A stretch of 64,000 nt of DNA, taken from NCBI GenBank assembly GCA_025355105.1, contig JANYAE010000115.1, positions 52,004 through 116,003 of the forward strand, written 5' to 3'. How positions within the stretch are numbered: position 1 is the stretch's first letter; every line of letters starts with the position of its first letter. The notes under the pieces are model-generated. The model worked only from the letters and a program-made list of their open reading frames with translations, had not been told where the DNA came from and searched no databases. Shown piece after piece: positions 40,155-49,296 of this stretch. Source of the DNA: Pseudomonadota bacterium (GTDB taxonomy: Bacteria; Pseudomonadota; Gammaproteobacteria; Steroidobacterales; Steroidobacteraceae). The translations under genes were made by a program, and so were the position numbers.

Positions 40155-40163
40155 TGCAGTGCA
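40155..40163 (+). promoter_or_regulatory. PhaR-type box 3 (TGC-AGT-GCA)
   Basis: TGC-N3-GCA 22 nt before the phaE start, suggesting that PhaR also controls the synthase operon. Confidence 0.45.
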
Positions 40164-40185
40164 ATTGGGATTAAGTGAAATCCAG

Positions 40186-40905
40186 ATGGAGACGCAGGAT
40201 GCCTGGCTGAACGAGTGGCGGAGCCTGGGCCAGGCTGAGTGGCAGCGCTGGGCCGGCAGGATGGGCGTTGCCGACGGGCGGTCCGCGCCACTTGGCGGCC
40301 TGCACGACGCCGCGGCGGCCTTCACGAGCTTCGCCGAGGAGTTCCAACGCCTGGCCCGAATGGCCCCTGGCGCGGATGCCGCCGCGAGCGCGCGGCTGCG
40401 CGGCGAGCTCGAGACGCTGGCGCAGAACTTCTTCGCCCGCGCGGTGCCGGCGTGGCCGGCGTGGGCCGGGCAGGGGCCTGAGTGGGCGGCGGCCTTGCAG
40501 CAGTGGTCGATGGCGCTCGCCGAGGTCGCGCGCGCGAGCGCCGGCGCTTTCGCCGCGCGGCTCGCTGCGCCGGACCCGCCCGCGACGCTGCGCGCCACCT
40601 TCGATGCCTGGATCGATTGCGCCGAGGCGGCGTTCCAGTCGACGGCGCATTCCGAGGCCTTCGCACAGGCCCAGGCGCGACTGTTCAACGAACTGGTGCG
40701 CGCCAGGGCGCGCCAGCAGACCCTGACCGAGCAGCTTGCGAAGAGCGCCGGCGTCCCGACACGCAGCGAAGTGGACGCGCTGCATGACGAGCTGCGCGCC
40801 CTCAAGGCGGAGCTCGCGCTGGCGCGCGTCGCGCCGCCTGCCGGCGACGTGCCGAAGTCGGCCGCGCCGCCGCGGCGGCGCGCGCCGCGCAAGGGGCCGC
40901 GGTGA
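40186..40905 (+). CDS. phaE: Class III PHA synthase subunit PhaE
   Basis: The 239-residue protein is mostly helical and lacks a catalytic motif, as expected of PhaE (AWLNEWRSLGQAEWQRWAGR at the start; LRATFDAWIDCAEAAFQSTA centrally; coiled-coil EVDALHDELRALKAELALAR near the end). PhaE activates PhaC, and the pair polymerises 3-hydroxyacyl-CoA. ATG 40186 was chosen; the GTG at 40126 would put a PhaR box inside the coding region. The stop overlaps the phaC start (GTGA), indicating coupled translation. It is shorter than the ~355-residue Allochromatium type. Confidence 0.85.
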   Translation: METQDAWLNEWRSLGQAEWQRWAGRMGVADGRSAPLGGLHDAAAAFTSFAEEFQRLARMAPGADAAASARLRGELETLAQNFFARAVPAWPAWAGQGPEWAAALQQWSMALAEVARASAGAFAARLAAPDPPATLRATFDAWIDCAEAAFQSTAHSEAFAQAQARLFNELVRARARQQTLTEQLAKSAGVPTRSEVDALHDELRALKAELALARVAPPAGDVPKSAAPPRRRAPRKGPR

Positions 40906-41948
40906 GCGCGCCACCGGACCCGCAGGTCCTCGGCGCCGAGATCGCCGAGTTCCAGCGCCGGCTCGCGACCGGCGTCGCGACGCTGTCGCGACTGCCGCCG
41001 GTTGAGCTCGCGACCGCTGCCCGCGAGGTCATCAGCCGCGATGGCAAGACGACGCTGTATCGCTATCGCTCGGTTGCCAAGCCCTGCGGCGGGCCGCCGC
41101 TGCTGATCGTGTTCGCGCTCGTCAACCGGCCGACCGTGCTCGACCTGCAGCCGGACCGTTCGCTGATCCGCCGGCTGCTCGCCGCCGGCGTCGACGTCTA
41201 CCTGCTCGATTGGGGCTACCCGGATCGCGGCGACCGCCATCTCGGCCTCGCCGACTACACGCTCGGCTACCTTCACCGCGCCGTCGAGCGCCTGGCGGGG
41301 GAGCACGATCACGTTGACCTGCTCGGCGTGTGTCAGGGCGGTACGCTCGCGCTGCTCTACGCCAGCCTCGAGCCGGCGCGGATCCGGCGCCTGGTCACGA
41401 TGGTGACGCCGGTGGACTTCGCGACGCCGCAAAACCTGCTGGCCAAGTGGGCCCGGGGCGTCGACGTCGACCTGCTGGTCGACACCTACGGCAACGTGCC
41501 CGGTGAGCTTCTCAACTTCACCTTCGTGTCGCTGATGCCGTTCCGGCTCACGCTGCAGAAGTACCTCGCGCTGGTCGACGGCGCCGACGAGCCGCGCCAG
41601 CTCGAGAATTTCCTGCGCATGGAACGCTGGATCTTCGACAGCCCTGATCAGGCCGGCGAGGCGTTCCGCGAATTCGTGCGGCTGTTCTTTCAGGAGAACC
41701 GGCTGGTGCGCGGCGGCGCCGTCATCGGCGGCCGGCCGGTGGACCTCGGCCGCATCACGATGCCGGTGTTCAACATCTACGCGACTCAGGATCACCTCGT
41801 GCCGCCGTCGGCGTCGCGGCCGCTGGCCGGCCTGGTCGGCGGCGACTACGAGGAGCTGGCCTTTGACGGCGGCCACATTGGCATCTACGTCAGTAGCCGG
41901 GCGCAGGCGGTGCCCGCCGCGATCGCCGCCTGGCTCGATCGGCGCTGA
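40902..41948 (+). CDS. phaC: Class III PHA synthase subunit PhaC
   Basis: The 348-residue catalytic subunit has the lipase-like box LLGVCQGGTLALLYASLEPA (C144), D297 in YATQDHLVPPSA and H325 in FDGGHIGIYVSSRAQ. YRYRSVAKPCGGPPLLIVFA and VYLLDWGYPDRGDRHLGLAD are family signatures. Its length is that of class III PhaC, and the adjacent phaE confirms class. GTG 40902 overlaps the phaE stop. It polymerises (R)-3-hydroxyacyl-CoA at granules. Confidence 0.95.
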   Translation: MSAPPDPQVLGAEIAEFQRRLATGVATLSRLPPVELATAAREVISRDGKTTLYRYRSVAKPCGGPPLLIVFALVNRPTVLDLQPDRSLIRRLLAAGVDVYLLDWGYPDRGDRHLGLADYTLGYLHRAVERLAGEHDHVDLLGVCQGGTLALLYASLEPARIRRLVTMVTPVDFATPQNLLAKWARGVDVDLLVDTYGNVPGELLNFTFVSLMPFRLTLQKYLALVDGADEPRQLENFLRMERWIFDSPDQAGEAFREFVRLFFQENRLVRGGAVIGGRPVDLGRITMPVFNIYATQDHLVPPSASRPLAGLVGGDYEELAFDGGHIGIYVSSRAQAVPAAIAAWLDRR

Positions 41949-42004
41949 GTCGGGCCGCGCGGCGAGTTCGGCATCATTTCGCGCCCCGCAGGATGATGTC
42001 ACCC

Positions 42005-42472
42005 ATGTCGCTCGAAGCCGCCCACTCGCAGATCACGGCGCAGCTCGGCCAGGAGGTGTACGTCAGCGACTGGATCGAGGTCGACCAGGCGCGCATCGAC
42101 GCCTTTGCCGCCGCCACCGGCGACTTCCAGTGGATCCACACCGACCCCGAGCGCGCCGCACGCGAGTCGCCGTGGAAGAGCACGGTGGCGCACGGCTTCC
42201 TGACGCTGTCGCTGTTGCCGCTGCTGCGCGGCGTGGCGCAGGGCGGCGAGGCGCGCTACCCCGGCGTGCGCCGCGTGATCAACTACGGCCTCAACCGCGT
42301 GCGCTTCACGAATGCGGTGGTCGCCGGGGCGAAGGTTCGGGGCCGGGCCAAGGTGCTCGCGGTTGAGCCCTTCAAGGGCGGCCTGCAGGTCACCGAGGAA
42401 TTCACCGTCGAGATTGACGGCCTGACCCGCCCGGCGTGCGTCGCCGAGACGATCGCCCGACTGTATTTCTGA
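42005..42472 (+). CDS. MaoC-family dehydratase ((R)-enoyl-CoA hydratase-like)
   Basis: The protein has about 155 residues and a hot-dog fold with the hydratase signature FAAATGDFQWIHTDPERA and TVAHGFLTLSLLPLL. It could supply (R)-3-hydroxyacyl-CoA to PhaC, as its location directly after phaC suggests (inference). Three nearby starts are possible (41993, 41996, 42005); 42005 fits the family start and has AGGA about 12 nt upstream. NodN-like members of the family have other roles, so the exact substrate is open. Confidence 0.85.
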   Translation: MSLEAAHSQITAQLGQEVYVSDWIEVDQARIDAFAAATGDFQWIHTDPERAARESPWKSTVAHGFLTLSLLPLLRGVAQGGEARYPGVRRVINYGLNRVRFTNAVVAGAKVRGRAKVLAVEPFKGGLQVTEEFTVEIDGLTRPACVAETIARLYF

Positions 42473-42525
42473 GCACCGGCGCGCCCGCCCGGGCACGCTG
42501 TCAACCACCGTCCGGTATATCTTTA

Positions 42526-42539
42526 CTGATATAAATCAA
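42526..42539 (+). promoter_or_regulatory. FNR/ANR-like box
   Basis: CTGAT-ATAA-ATCAA matches TTGAT-N4-ATCAA at 9 of 10 fixed bases, in an AT-rich island. With a TAGAAT -10 at 42583-42588 (start near 42594) its centre would be at about -61.5, the class I activator position. Target would be the M32-ttcA operon. Confidence 0.4.
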
Positions 42540-42582
42540 TAATTTATGTCATTCCTGTCGGACCCGGAACGGGCCGCACTGG

Positions 42583-42588
42583 TAGAAT
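42583..42588 (+). promoter_or_regulatory. -10-like hexamer upstream of the M32 gene
   Basis: TAGAAT, about 100 nt before the M32 start. No good -35, consistent with activator dependence on the FNR-like box (inference). Confidence 0.35.
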
Positions 42589-42687
42589 GGCGGCCGTCCG
42601 CTCACCCCCTGCGACGACCCTGCGGCCCGGCGGCGGACGCGAGGGCCGAACACGAACAGCGTCGCAGCGACGGGTTCCGAAGGAACG

Positions 42688-44187
42688 ATGGCCGCTTCGC
42701 CCTACCAGCAGCTTGAGGAGGAGTTCCGGCGCCTGCACGCCTTTCGCGGCGCGCTCGCGGTGCTGCGCTGGGATGCGGCGGTGATGATGCCGCGCGGCAG
42801 CGCCGAGGTTCGCGGCGAGCAGCTCGCGGCGCTCGAAATGGAGGGCCACGCGCTGCTGACCGCGCCCAAGGTGTCGCGGCTCATCGAGCGCGCCGACGCC
42901 AACGCCCAGGGGCTCGAGGACTGGCAGCTCGCCAACCTGCGCGAGATGCGCCGCGAGCGTGACCACGCGATCGCCACCCCGAACGCACTCGTCTCGCGGC
43001 TCGCCAAGGCGACCGCGCGCGCCGAGACCCACTGGCTCGAGGCCCGCCGTACCGGCCGCTTCGCGGACTACGCGCCGCACCTGGCCGAGGTGGTCGGCCT
43101 GATCCGAGACCGCGCCCTGCTGCTCGGCCAGCACCTCGGGCTGTCGCCTTATGACGCGCTGGTCGACGAGTTCAGCCCGGGCGTTCGCACCGAGGAGATC
43201 GATGGTCTGTTCAAGGCCGTGGCGCGGCGCCTGCCGGCGCTGGTGAAGGAGGCGATCGAGCTGCAGGCGCAGAAGCCCTCGCTGCCGATCACCGGCAAGT
43301 TCCCGGCGGCCAAGCAGCGCGCGCTGTGCACCGAGGTCATGAAGGCGATCGGCTTCCCGTTCGACCGCGGCCGGCTCGACGAGGCCGAGCATCCCTTCAC
43401 CGAGGGCATGTCCGGCGACCTGCGGGTCACGACCAAGCTCGAGCCGAACGACGCCTTCCAGGGGCTGCTCGGCGCGCTGCACGAGACCGGCCACGCCATG
43501 TACGACCTCGGCCTGCCGAAGGAGTGGCGCGACCAGCCGGTCGGCCGCAATCGCGGCATGGCGCTCGAGGAGAGCCAGTCGCTGATCATCGAAATGCTGC
43601 TGGTGCGCAGCCGGCCGTTCCTCAGCTACCTGAAGCCGCTGCTCGAAAAGCACTTCGGCGTCGCCGGCCCCGAGTGGGAGGCGGAGAATCTCTACCGCCA
43701 CCTGACGCGCGTGCATCGCGGCCTGATCCGCGCCGATGCCGACGAACTGACCTACCCGGCGCACATCCTGCTGCGCTACGAGATCGAGAAGGACCTGCTG
43801 TCCGGCGAGCTCAAGGTCGAGGAGCTGCCGGAGGCGTGGAACGAGAAGGCGCAGTCGCGCCTCGGCCTCAAGCCCGGCAACGACCTCGAGGGCTGCCTGC
43901 AGGACATTCACTGGGCGGTCGGCCAGTTCGGCTACTTTCCTGCCTACGCGCTCGGCGCGCTGATCGCGATGCAGCTGTGGGAAAAGCTTCGCGCTGATCG
44001 CGAGAGCCTCGACGCCGAGATCGCCGCCGGCGACTTCACCGGCATGTTCGGCTGGCTGCGCGAGAACGTGCACGGCGCCGGCGCGAAGATGTCCGTTCAG
44101 GACCTCGTGAAGACCGCCTCAGGCCGGCCGCTGTCGGCGGCCCCGGCGATGCGCTATCTCGAGGCGAAGTACCTCGAGCCACGCTGA
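42688..44187 (+). CDS. M32 metallocarboxypeptidase (carboxypeptidase Taq type)
   Basis: The 499-residue cytoplasmic zinc carboxypeptidase has the HExxH motif in LLGALHETGHAMYDLG (H265, E266, H269), the M32 signature near RNRGMALEESQSLIIEM, and LIRADADELTYPAHILLRYE. Length is the family norm (about 500). It trims C-terminal residues of peptides. It is first of a same-strand run with ttcA (6-bp gap), the phosphatase/DraG fusion and others. Confidence 0.94.
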   Translation: MAASPYQQLEEEFRRLHAFRGALAVLRWDAAVMMPRGSAEVRGEQLAALEMEGHALLTAPKVSRLIERADANAQGLEDWQLANLREMRRERDHAIATPNALVSRLAKATARAETHWLEARRTGRFADYAPHLAEVVGLIRDRALLLGQHLGLSPYDALVDEFSPGVRTEEIDGLFKAVARRLPALVKEAIELQAQKPSLPITGKFPAAKQRALCTEVMKAIGFPFDRGRLDEAEHPFTEGMSGDLRVTTKLEPNDAFQGLLGALHETGHAMYDLGLPKEWRDQPVGRNRGMALEESQSLIIEMLLVRSRPFLSYLKPLLEKHFGVAGPEWEAENLYRHLTRVHRGLIRADADELTYPAHILLRYEIEKDLLSGELKVEELPEAWNEKAQSRLGLKPGNDLEGCLQDIHWAVGQFGYFPAYALGALIAMQLWEKLRADRESLDAEIAAGDFTGMFGWLRENVHGAGAKMSVQDLVKTASGRPLSAAPAMRYLEAKYLEPR

Positions 44188-44193
44188 GGGCAG

Positions 44194-45105
44194 GTGGTGG
44201 CCAGCGAGATCCAGTTCGTCCCGTTTCCGGCGCCGCGCGCGCCGCGCGCCACCGAGCCGGCGGCCGCGCCGCCGCCGCCGCGCCCGTCGCGCAACTTCAA
44301 GCGCCTGCAGGCGGAGCTGCGCGGCCTGGCCGGCAAGGCGATCGACGACTACGCCATGATCCAGGACGGCGACAAGGTCATGGTCTGCCTGTCCGGCGGC
44401 AAGGACTCGTACACGCTGCTCGACCTGCTGCTGTCGCTCAAGCGCAGCGCCCCGGTGCGTTTCGAACTGGTGGCGGTCAACCTCGACCAGAAGCAGCCGG
44501 GCTTTCCCGCAGACGTGCTGCCGGAATACCTCAGCAGGCTCGGCGTGCCCTTCGAGGTCATCGAGCAGGACACCTATTCGGTGGTCAAGCGCCTGATTCC
44601 GGAGGGCCGCACGATGTGCAGCCTGTGCTCGCGGCTGCGGCGCGGCAGGCTCTACCGCTACGCGCACGAGCGCGGCTGTACCAAGATCGCGCTCGGCCAC
44701 CACCGCGACGACATCCTCGAGACGCTGTTCCTCAACCTGTTCCACGGTGGCAAGCTGAAGGCCATGCCGCCGAAGCTGCTGTCCGACGACGGCCGCCACG
44801 TCGTGATCCGCCCGCTGGCCTACGTGCCGGAGCGCCTGATCGCACGCTACGCCAAGGCGCGCGGCTTCCCGCTGATCCCGTGCACGCTGTGCGGCTCGCA
44901 GCCGAACCTGCAGCGTGAGCTCGTCGGCCGCATGCTGGCCGGCTGGGAGCGCGAGCACCCGGGCCGCATCGAGTCGATCTTCGCCGCGCTGCGCGACGTC
45001 GTGCCCTCGCAGCTCGCCGACACGACGCTGTTCGACTTTGCGGGCCTCGACGCCCGGCGCGCGCAGCCGGCGGCCGCCGATACCGACGCCGGACACGACG
45101 CGTGA
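44194..45105 (+). CDS. ttcA: tRNA 2-thiocytidine biosynthesis protein
   Basis: The 303-residue PP-loop enzyme thiolates C32 of certain tRNAs. ATP PP-loop [20 protein letters not shown] (S66-G-G-K-D-S71), Cys pair C141/C144 in [14 protein letters not shown] and a later [13 protein letters not shown] bind the iron-sulfur cluster. [19 protein letters not shown] is the family segment. GTG 44194 is preceded by GAGGGCAGG. The proline-rich first 30 residues are unusual. The stop overlaps the next start (GTGA). TtcA carries an oxygen-sensitive cluster, which would fit an FNR-type signal upstream. Confidence 0.94.
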   Translation: MVASEIQFVPFPAPRAPRATEPAAAPPPPRPSRNFKRLQAELRGLAGKAIDDYAMIQDGDKVMVCLSGGKDSYTLLDLLLSLKRSAPVRFELVAVNLDQKQPGFPADVLPEYLSRLGVPFEVIEQDTYSVVKRLIPEGRTMCSLCSRLRRGRLYRYAHERGCTKIALGHHRDDILETLFLNLFHGGKLKAMPPKLLSDDGRHVVIRPLAYVPERLIARYAKARGFPLIPCTLCGSQPNLQRELVGRMLAGWEREHPGRIESIFAALRDVVPSQLADTTLFDFAGLDARRAQPAAADTDAGHDA

Positions 45106-46661
45106 GCGTGCGCCCGCTCGGCGAGCTGCCACCACCGCTACCGGGAACGTACTGGGTCGAGCCGCAGCGGCTGCTGGCCGGCGCCTATCCCGGCCACGTG
45201 GATCCGGCCTACGCCGAGTCGCGGGTCGCGGCGCTGCTCGCGCTTGGCATCGACTGGTTCATCGACCTGACCTGGCCCGGCGAGTTGCCACCGTACGAGT
45301 CGCTGCTGCCGAGCCCGTATGCGCCGGGCCCGCAGCGGTCGGTCGTCTACTCGCGCCGGCCCATTCCCGATCACGACCTGCCGCGCAGTCCGGCCCACAT
45401 GGTCGAGATCCTCGACGAGCTCGACGAGGCGCTTGCCGCCGGTCACCGCGTCTACGTGCACTGCCGCGCCGGCATCGGTCGCACCGGGACCGTGGTCGGC
45501 TGCCACCTGGCGCGTCAGCTCGGCAGCGGCGCGGCCGCGCTTGTGCAGCTTGATCGGCGCTGGGTGGAAGGCGGGCGCGCCCGCGACTGGCCGCGGACGC
45601 CGGAGACCGACGCGCAGGCGGCCTACGTGCGCGACTGGCACGAGCACCGGCCGGCGGCTGCTGCGGCGGCGGCGGCGGCAGTCGATCCGCTGCCGGCTGT
45701 GGACGTCGCCGATCGCCTGCGCGACCGGTACCGAGGTCTGCTGCTCGGGCTCGCGCTCGGCGACGCGCTCGCGGCCCCGGTCCAGCACCGTCGTCCCGGC
45801 AGTTTCACGCCGGTCGGCGACCTGCTCGGCGGCGGCCCGTATGACCTGCCACGCGGTGCCTGGAGCGACGACACGGCGGTCGCGCTCGCGCTCGCGCAGA
45901 GTCTCGTCGAGAGGGGCGCGTTCGAGCCGCGGGACTTTGTCGAGCGCCTGACGCGCTGGCAGCGGGACGGCAGCGGCTCTGCGACCGGACAGTGCCTCGG
46001 GATCAGCGCCACCACCGCCCGGGCGCTGGCCCAGGCGCAGTGGAGCGGCAATCCCTTCGCCGGATCGCATGACCCGACGCGCGCCGATCGCGAGCCGCTG
46101 GTACGGGCCGGTGTCGTGGCGGCGTGGGCGCTCGATGACCCGGAGCGCGCCATCGAGCTCGCCGCGGAGGTGGCGCGGCCTACGCATCAGGCACCGGTGG
46201 CGCTGGATGCCTGCCGCTACTTCGCGGCGCTCATGATCGGCGCCCTGCAGGGCAGCTCGCGGGAGGAACTGCTGATGCCGGACTTCACGCCGGTGCCGGG
46301 CCTGTGGGCGCGCCGGCCGCTGAAGCGCGAGGTGGCGCGGATCGCCGCCGGCGCCTGGCGCAGCGGCCTGACCGCGGCCGGCGCCGCCGAGCTTGCCTCC
46401 GGCAGCGCGGTCGGGGCGCTCGCGCTGGTGCTCGGCGCGCTGGCCGCCGGCCACGGCTACCGCGATACTGTGCTGAGTGCCGTGAACCTCGGCCACGATG
46501 CCGACGCGAACGGGGCGCTGGTCGGCCAATTGGCCGGCGCGCTCCACGGCGCCGGCGCGCTGCCGCCACACTGGGTGGCCTCGCTGGTCGAGGGACGCCG
46601 GATCGCGGCCATCGCCGACCGGCTGTTGACCGGCGCACTGGGACGCATCGCAGCGATCTGA
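45102..46661 (+). CDS. Fusion: dual-specificity/tyrosine phosphatase + ADP-ribosylglycohydrolase
   Basis: The 519-residue protein has two domains. Residues ~15-180 form a cysteine phosphatase: P-loop [20 protein letters not shown] (C121, R127), and an acidic PDHDLP loop with D90/D92 as possible general acid. Residues ~185-195 are a poly-alanine linker. Residues ~205-519 form a DraG-type ADP-ribosylglycohydrolase: [13 protein letters not shown], the metal-binding S255-D-D-T258 in [15 protein letters not shown], and [18 protein letters not shown] (464-481). The metal-ligand pattern looks intact. The fusion could remove both phosphate and ADP-ribose from a common target, such as an ADP-ribose phosphate or a modified protein (inference). 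Its start overlaps ttcA. Confidence 0.88.
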   Translation: MSVRPLGELPPPLPGTYWVEPQRLLAGAYPGHVDPAYAESRVAALLALGIDWFIDLTWPGELPPYESLLPSPYAPGPQRSVVYSRRPIPDHDLPRSPAHMVEILDELDEALAAGHRVYVHCRAGIGRTGTVVGCHLARQLGSGAAALVQLDRRWVEGGRARDWPRTPETDAQAAYVRDWHEHRPAAAAAAAAAVDPLPAVDVADRLRDRYRGLLLGLALGDALAAPVQHRRPGSFTPVGDLLGGGPYDLPRGAWSDDTAVALALAQSLVERGAFEPRDFVERLTRWQRDGSGSATGQCLGISATTARALAQAQWSGNPFAGSHDPTRADREPLVRAGVVAAWALDDPERAIELAAEVARPTHQAPVALDACRYFAALMIGALQGSSREELLMPDFTPVPGLWARRPLKREVARIAAGAWRSGLTAAGAAELASGSAVGALALVLGALAAGHGYRDTVLSAVNLGHDADANGALVGQLAGALHGAGALPPHWVASLVEGRRIAAIADRLLTGALGRIAAI

Positions 46662-46672
46662 AGGGAGGTGCC

Positions 46673-47716
46673 GTGCCTGCTCGCACCCGGCCACGCCGGT
46701 CGGCCCGCCGCGACTGGTGGGTGAAGCTTAGCGACGAGGAACTGCTGGACCTGCGGTTCTGCGACCTTGGGCTGACGGTCGACCGTTCGCCGCTGCAACG
46801 CTACGTCGAGCGGCTGTACGCCGAACTCGAGCGTCGTGGCATCGCGTTCCGTCCGCACTGCTGGCTGGGCGAAGAGTGGTTCTCGCCGGACGGCGTGCCG
46901 GGCTTCGCCCTGCCGTTCTACCTCGCGCACCCGCGCCTGCGACGCCTTGAGCGGCGGATGCTGCACGAGGTGGAGGGCGGCAATCGCAACTGGTTCATGC
47001 GGATCATGCGCCACGAAGCCGGCCATGCCATCGACAACGCCTACCGGCTGCGCCGCCGCCGCCAGTGGCGCGAAACCTTCGGCCCGGCGTCGCTGCCCTA
47101 TCCCGACAGCTACCGGCCGCGACCGGGCAGCCGCCGCTACGTGCAGCACCTCGGCAGCTGGTATGCGCAGAGCCACCCGACCGAGGACTTCGCCGAGACC
47201 TTCGCCGTGTGGCTGAAGCCCTGGTCGCGCTGGCGCAGCGACTACCGCGACTGGCCGGCGCTCGGTAAGCTCGAATTCGTCGACACGCTGATGACCGAGG
47301 TGGCGACGCAGCCGCCGCTGGTGCGCACCCGCGCCCACGTCGATTCGCTCGCCCAGGACACGCGCACGCTGCGCCAGCACTACGCGGCGGTGCTCAAGCG
47401 CTACGCCGTGCCGACGCGCCGCGAGGAGGACGAGCTGCTCGAGCGCGTCTTCAGCTACGAGCCGGGGCCGCGCCGGATGCGCGCCGCGACGCTGCTCAGG
47501 CGGCTGCGGCCGAAACTGCACGACGCGCTCGCGACCCGCGTCGGCTGCAGCGAGTACCTCGTCCACCAGGTGATGCGGGCCGCGATCCGGCGCTGCACCG
47601 AGCTCGGGCTGTACGTGGCCGGCGACCGGCGCCGCGCCGTGCGTCACGCCGAATGGCTGCTGGGCCGGCTGGTCCGGGCCTTCGAACGCAGCGCCGGCCG
47701 GCGGCTGACGCTATGA
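46673..47716 (+). CDS. Putative zinc-binding metallopeptidase
   Basis: The 347-residue cytoplasmic protein has an HExxH zinc site in WFMRIMRHEAGHAIDNAYR (H114, E115, H118) and a likely third ligand in PTEDFAETFAVWLKP (E171 or E175). The layout fits the family annotated as putative zinc-binding metallopeptidases. GTG 46673 follows the strong GGGAGG; the longer frame is a shadow of the preceding gene. Its stop overlaps the next gene's start (ATGA), an ATP-grasp ligase. The pairing of peptidase and ligase suggests a shared substrate (inference). Confidence 0.75.
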   Translation: MPARTRPRRSARRDWWVKLSDEELLDLRFCDLGLTVDRSPLQRYVERLYAELERRGIAFRPHCWLGEEWFSPDGVPGFALPFYLAHPRLRRLERRMLHEVEGGNRNWFMRIMRHEAGHAIDNAYRLRRRRQWRETFGPASLPYPDSYRPRPGSRRYVQHLGSWYAQSHPTEDFAETFAVWLKPWSRWRSDYRDWPALGKLEFVDTLMTEVATQPPLVRTRAHVDSLAQDTRTLRQHYAAVLKRYAVPTRREEDELLERVFSYEPGPRRMRAATLLRRLRPKLHDALATRVGCSEYLVHQVMRAAIRRCTELGLYVAGDRRRAVRHAEWLLGRLVRAFERSAGRRLTL

Positions 47717-48747
47717 AGAAGCTGCGCATCCTGGTCGCCGTGCACGAGACGCTGATTCCGCCGGCCTCGCTGAAGGGCCACGAGCAGAGCGAGATCGACG
47801 AGTGGCGCACCGAGTTCGACGTCGTCTCGCACCTCAACAAGGCCGGCCACGACGTGCGCTGCATCGGCCTGCTCGACAGCCTGACCGAGCTGCGTACGAC
47901 GATCCAGGAGTGGCGGCCGCATCTCGTGTTCAACCTGCTGGAGGAGTTCGACGGCATCGCCAAGCAAGACCAGCACGTGGTGGCGTTCCTCGAACTGCTG
48001 CGCCAGCCCTACACCGGTTGCAACCCGCGTGGCCTGATGCTGTCGCGTGACAAGGTGCTGTCCAAGCAACTGCTGGCCTACCACCGCATTCCGACACCGC
48101 AGTTCGCCGTGTTCCAGCGCGGCAAGCGCGTGCGGCTGCCGCCGAAGATGCGCTATCCGCTGTTCGTGAAGTCGGCGACCGACGATGCCTCGCTCGGCAT
48201 CGCCCAGGCCTCGGTGTGCTCCGATCCGGCGAGCCTCAAGGAGCGGATCGAGTTCGTCCACGAGCAGACCGACAGCGACGCGCTGGTCGAGGAGTACATC
48301 GAGGGCCGCGAGATCTATGTCGGCGTGCTTGGTAACGACCGGCTGACGACGCTGCCGGTGTGGGAGATGAGCTTCGGCTCGCTGCCGGACGGCCAGGCGC
48401 CGATCGCGACCCGCAAGGTCAAGTGGGATCGTCGCTACCAGGTGCGGCACGGCATCACCACCAACGCCGCCCAGGAGCTGCCGGACGCCGTGGTCCTGCA
48501 GCTCGGGCGGCTGACGAAGCGCATCTATCGCGCGCTGCACCTGACCGGCTACGCGCGCATGGACTTCCGGCTGCGCGCCGATGGCGCCGTGTTCGTGCTC
48601 GAGGCGAACGCCAATCCGAACCTCGCCGAGGAGGAGGATCTGGCGCGCTCGGCGCGCGCCGCCGGCATCGACTACGACGAGCTGCTGGCGCGCATCCTGT
48701 CGCTCGGCATCGGCTACCGGGCCGCGTGGCGCGCCAACGAGGCCTGA
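47713..48747 (+). CDS. ATP-grasp ligase, D-Ala-D-Ala ligase-like (paralogue 4)
   Basis: The 344-residue protein has an N-terminal domain (LRILVAVHETLIPP, LVFNLLEEFDGIAKQDQHV) and an ATP-grasp core: YPLFVKSATDDASLGIAQAS, ALVEEYIEGREIYVGVLG and metal-binding VFVLEANANPNLAEEEDLA. It resembles D-alanine-D-alanine ligases in fold but is not convincingly a Ddl (no S-Y-R-type omega loop recognised). Translation is coupled to the metallopeptidase. It is 2 bp from apt. Substrates are not known. Confidence 0.8.
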   Translation: MKKLRILVAVHETLIPPASLKGHEQSEIDEWRTEFDVVSHLNKAGHDVRCIGLLDSLTELRTTIQEWRPHLVFNLLEEFDGIAKQDQHVVAFLELLRQPYTGCNPRGLMLSRDKVLSKQLLAYHRIPTPQFAVFQRGKRVRLPPKMRYPLFVKSATDDASLGIAQASVCSDPASLKERIEFVHEQTDSDALVEEYIEGREIYVGVLGNDRLTTLPVWEMSFGSLPDGQAPIATRKVKWDRRYQVRHGITTNAAQELPDAVVLQLGRLTKRIYRALHLTGYARMDFRLRADGAVFVLEANANPNLAEEEDLARSARAAGIDYDELLARILSLGIGYRAAWRANEA

Positions 48748-48749
48748 GG

Positions 48750-49265
48750 GTGCTCAAGCTCGAGGACTACATCCGCACGATCCCGGACTTCCCGCAGCCC
48801 GGCGTCACGTTCCGCGACCTGACGCCGCTGCTCGGTGACGCCTACGCGCTGCGCGCCTCGATCCGCGAGCTGTCGGCGCCGTTCCGCGATGCCGGCGTCG
48901 ACGTCGTCGCCGGCATGGAGGCGCGCGGCTTCATCTTCGGCGCGCTGGTCGCCTGGCAGCTGGGCGCCGGCTTCGTGCCGCTGCGCAAGCCCGGCAAGCT
49001 GCCGGCCGAGGTCGAGGCGGTCACCTACGAGCTCGAGTACGGCACGGCGACGCTCGAGGTGCATCGCGACGCGCTCGCCAGCCATCGCCGCGTGCTGCTG
49101 GTCGACGACGTGCTGGCCACCGGCGGCACCGCCGCGGCCAGCGTCGATCTGGTCGCGCGGCTCGGCGCCGAGCTGGTCGGCTGCGCGTTCCTGGTCGAGA
49201 TCGCGGCGCTCGCCGGCCGGGCGCGGCTCGGCGGGCAGCGCATCCACGCCGTGCTGTCGCTGTGA
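48750..49265 (+). CDS. apt: Adenine phosphoribosyltransferase
   Basis: The 171-residue purine-salvage enzyme forms AMP from adenine and PRPP. Signatures: IRTIPDFPQPGVTFRDLTPL, AGMEARGFIFGALVAWQLG, VPLRKPGKLP and the PRPP loop VLLVDDVLATGGTAAA (115-130). GTG 48750 is 2 bp after the ligase stop; length and N-terminus match Apt. The longer frame is shadow. Confidence 0.95.
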   Translation: MLKLEDYIRTIPDFPQPGVTFRDLTPLLGDAYALRASIRELSAPFRDAGVDVVAGMEARGFIFGALVAWQLGAGFVPLRKPGKLPAEVEAVTYELEYGTATLEVHRDALASHRRVLLVDDVLATGGTAAASVDLVARLGAELVGCAFLVEIAALAGRARLGGQRIHAVLSL

Positions 49266-49296
49266 GCGGCCGGCGCCACGCCGCGCGCCGCGCGCC

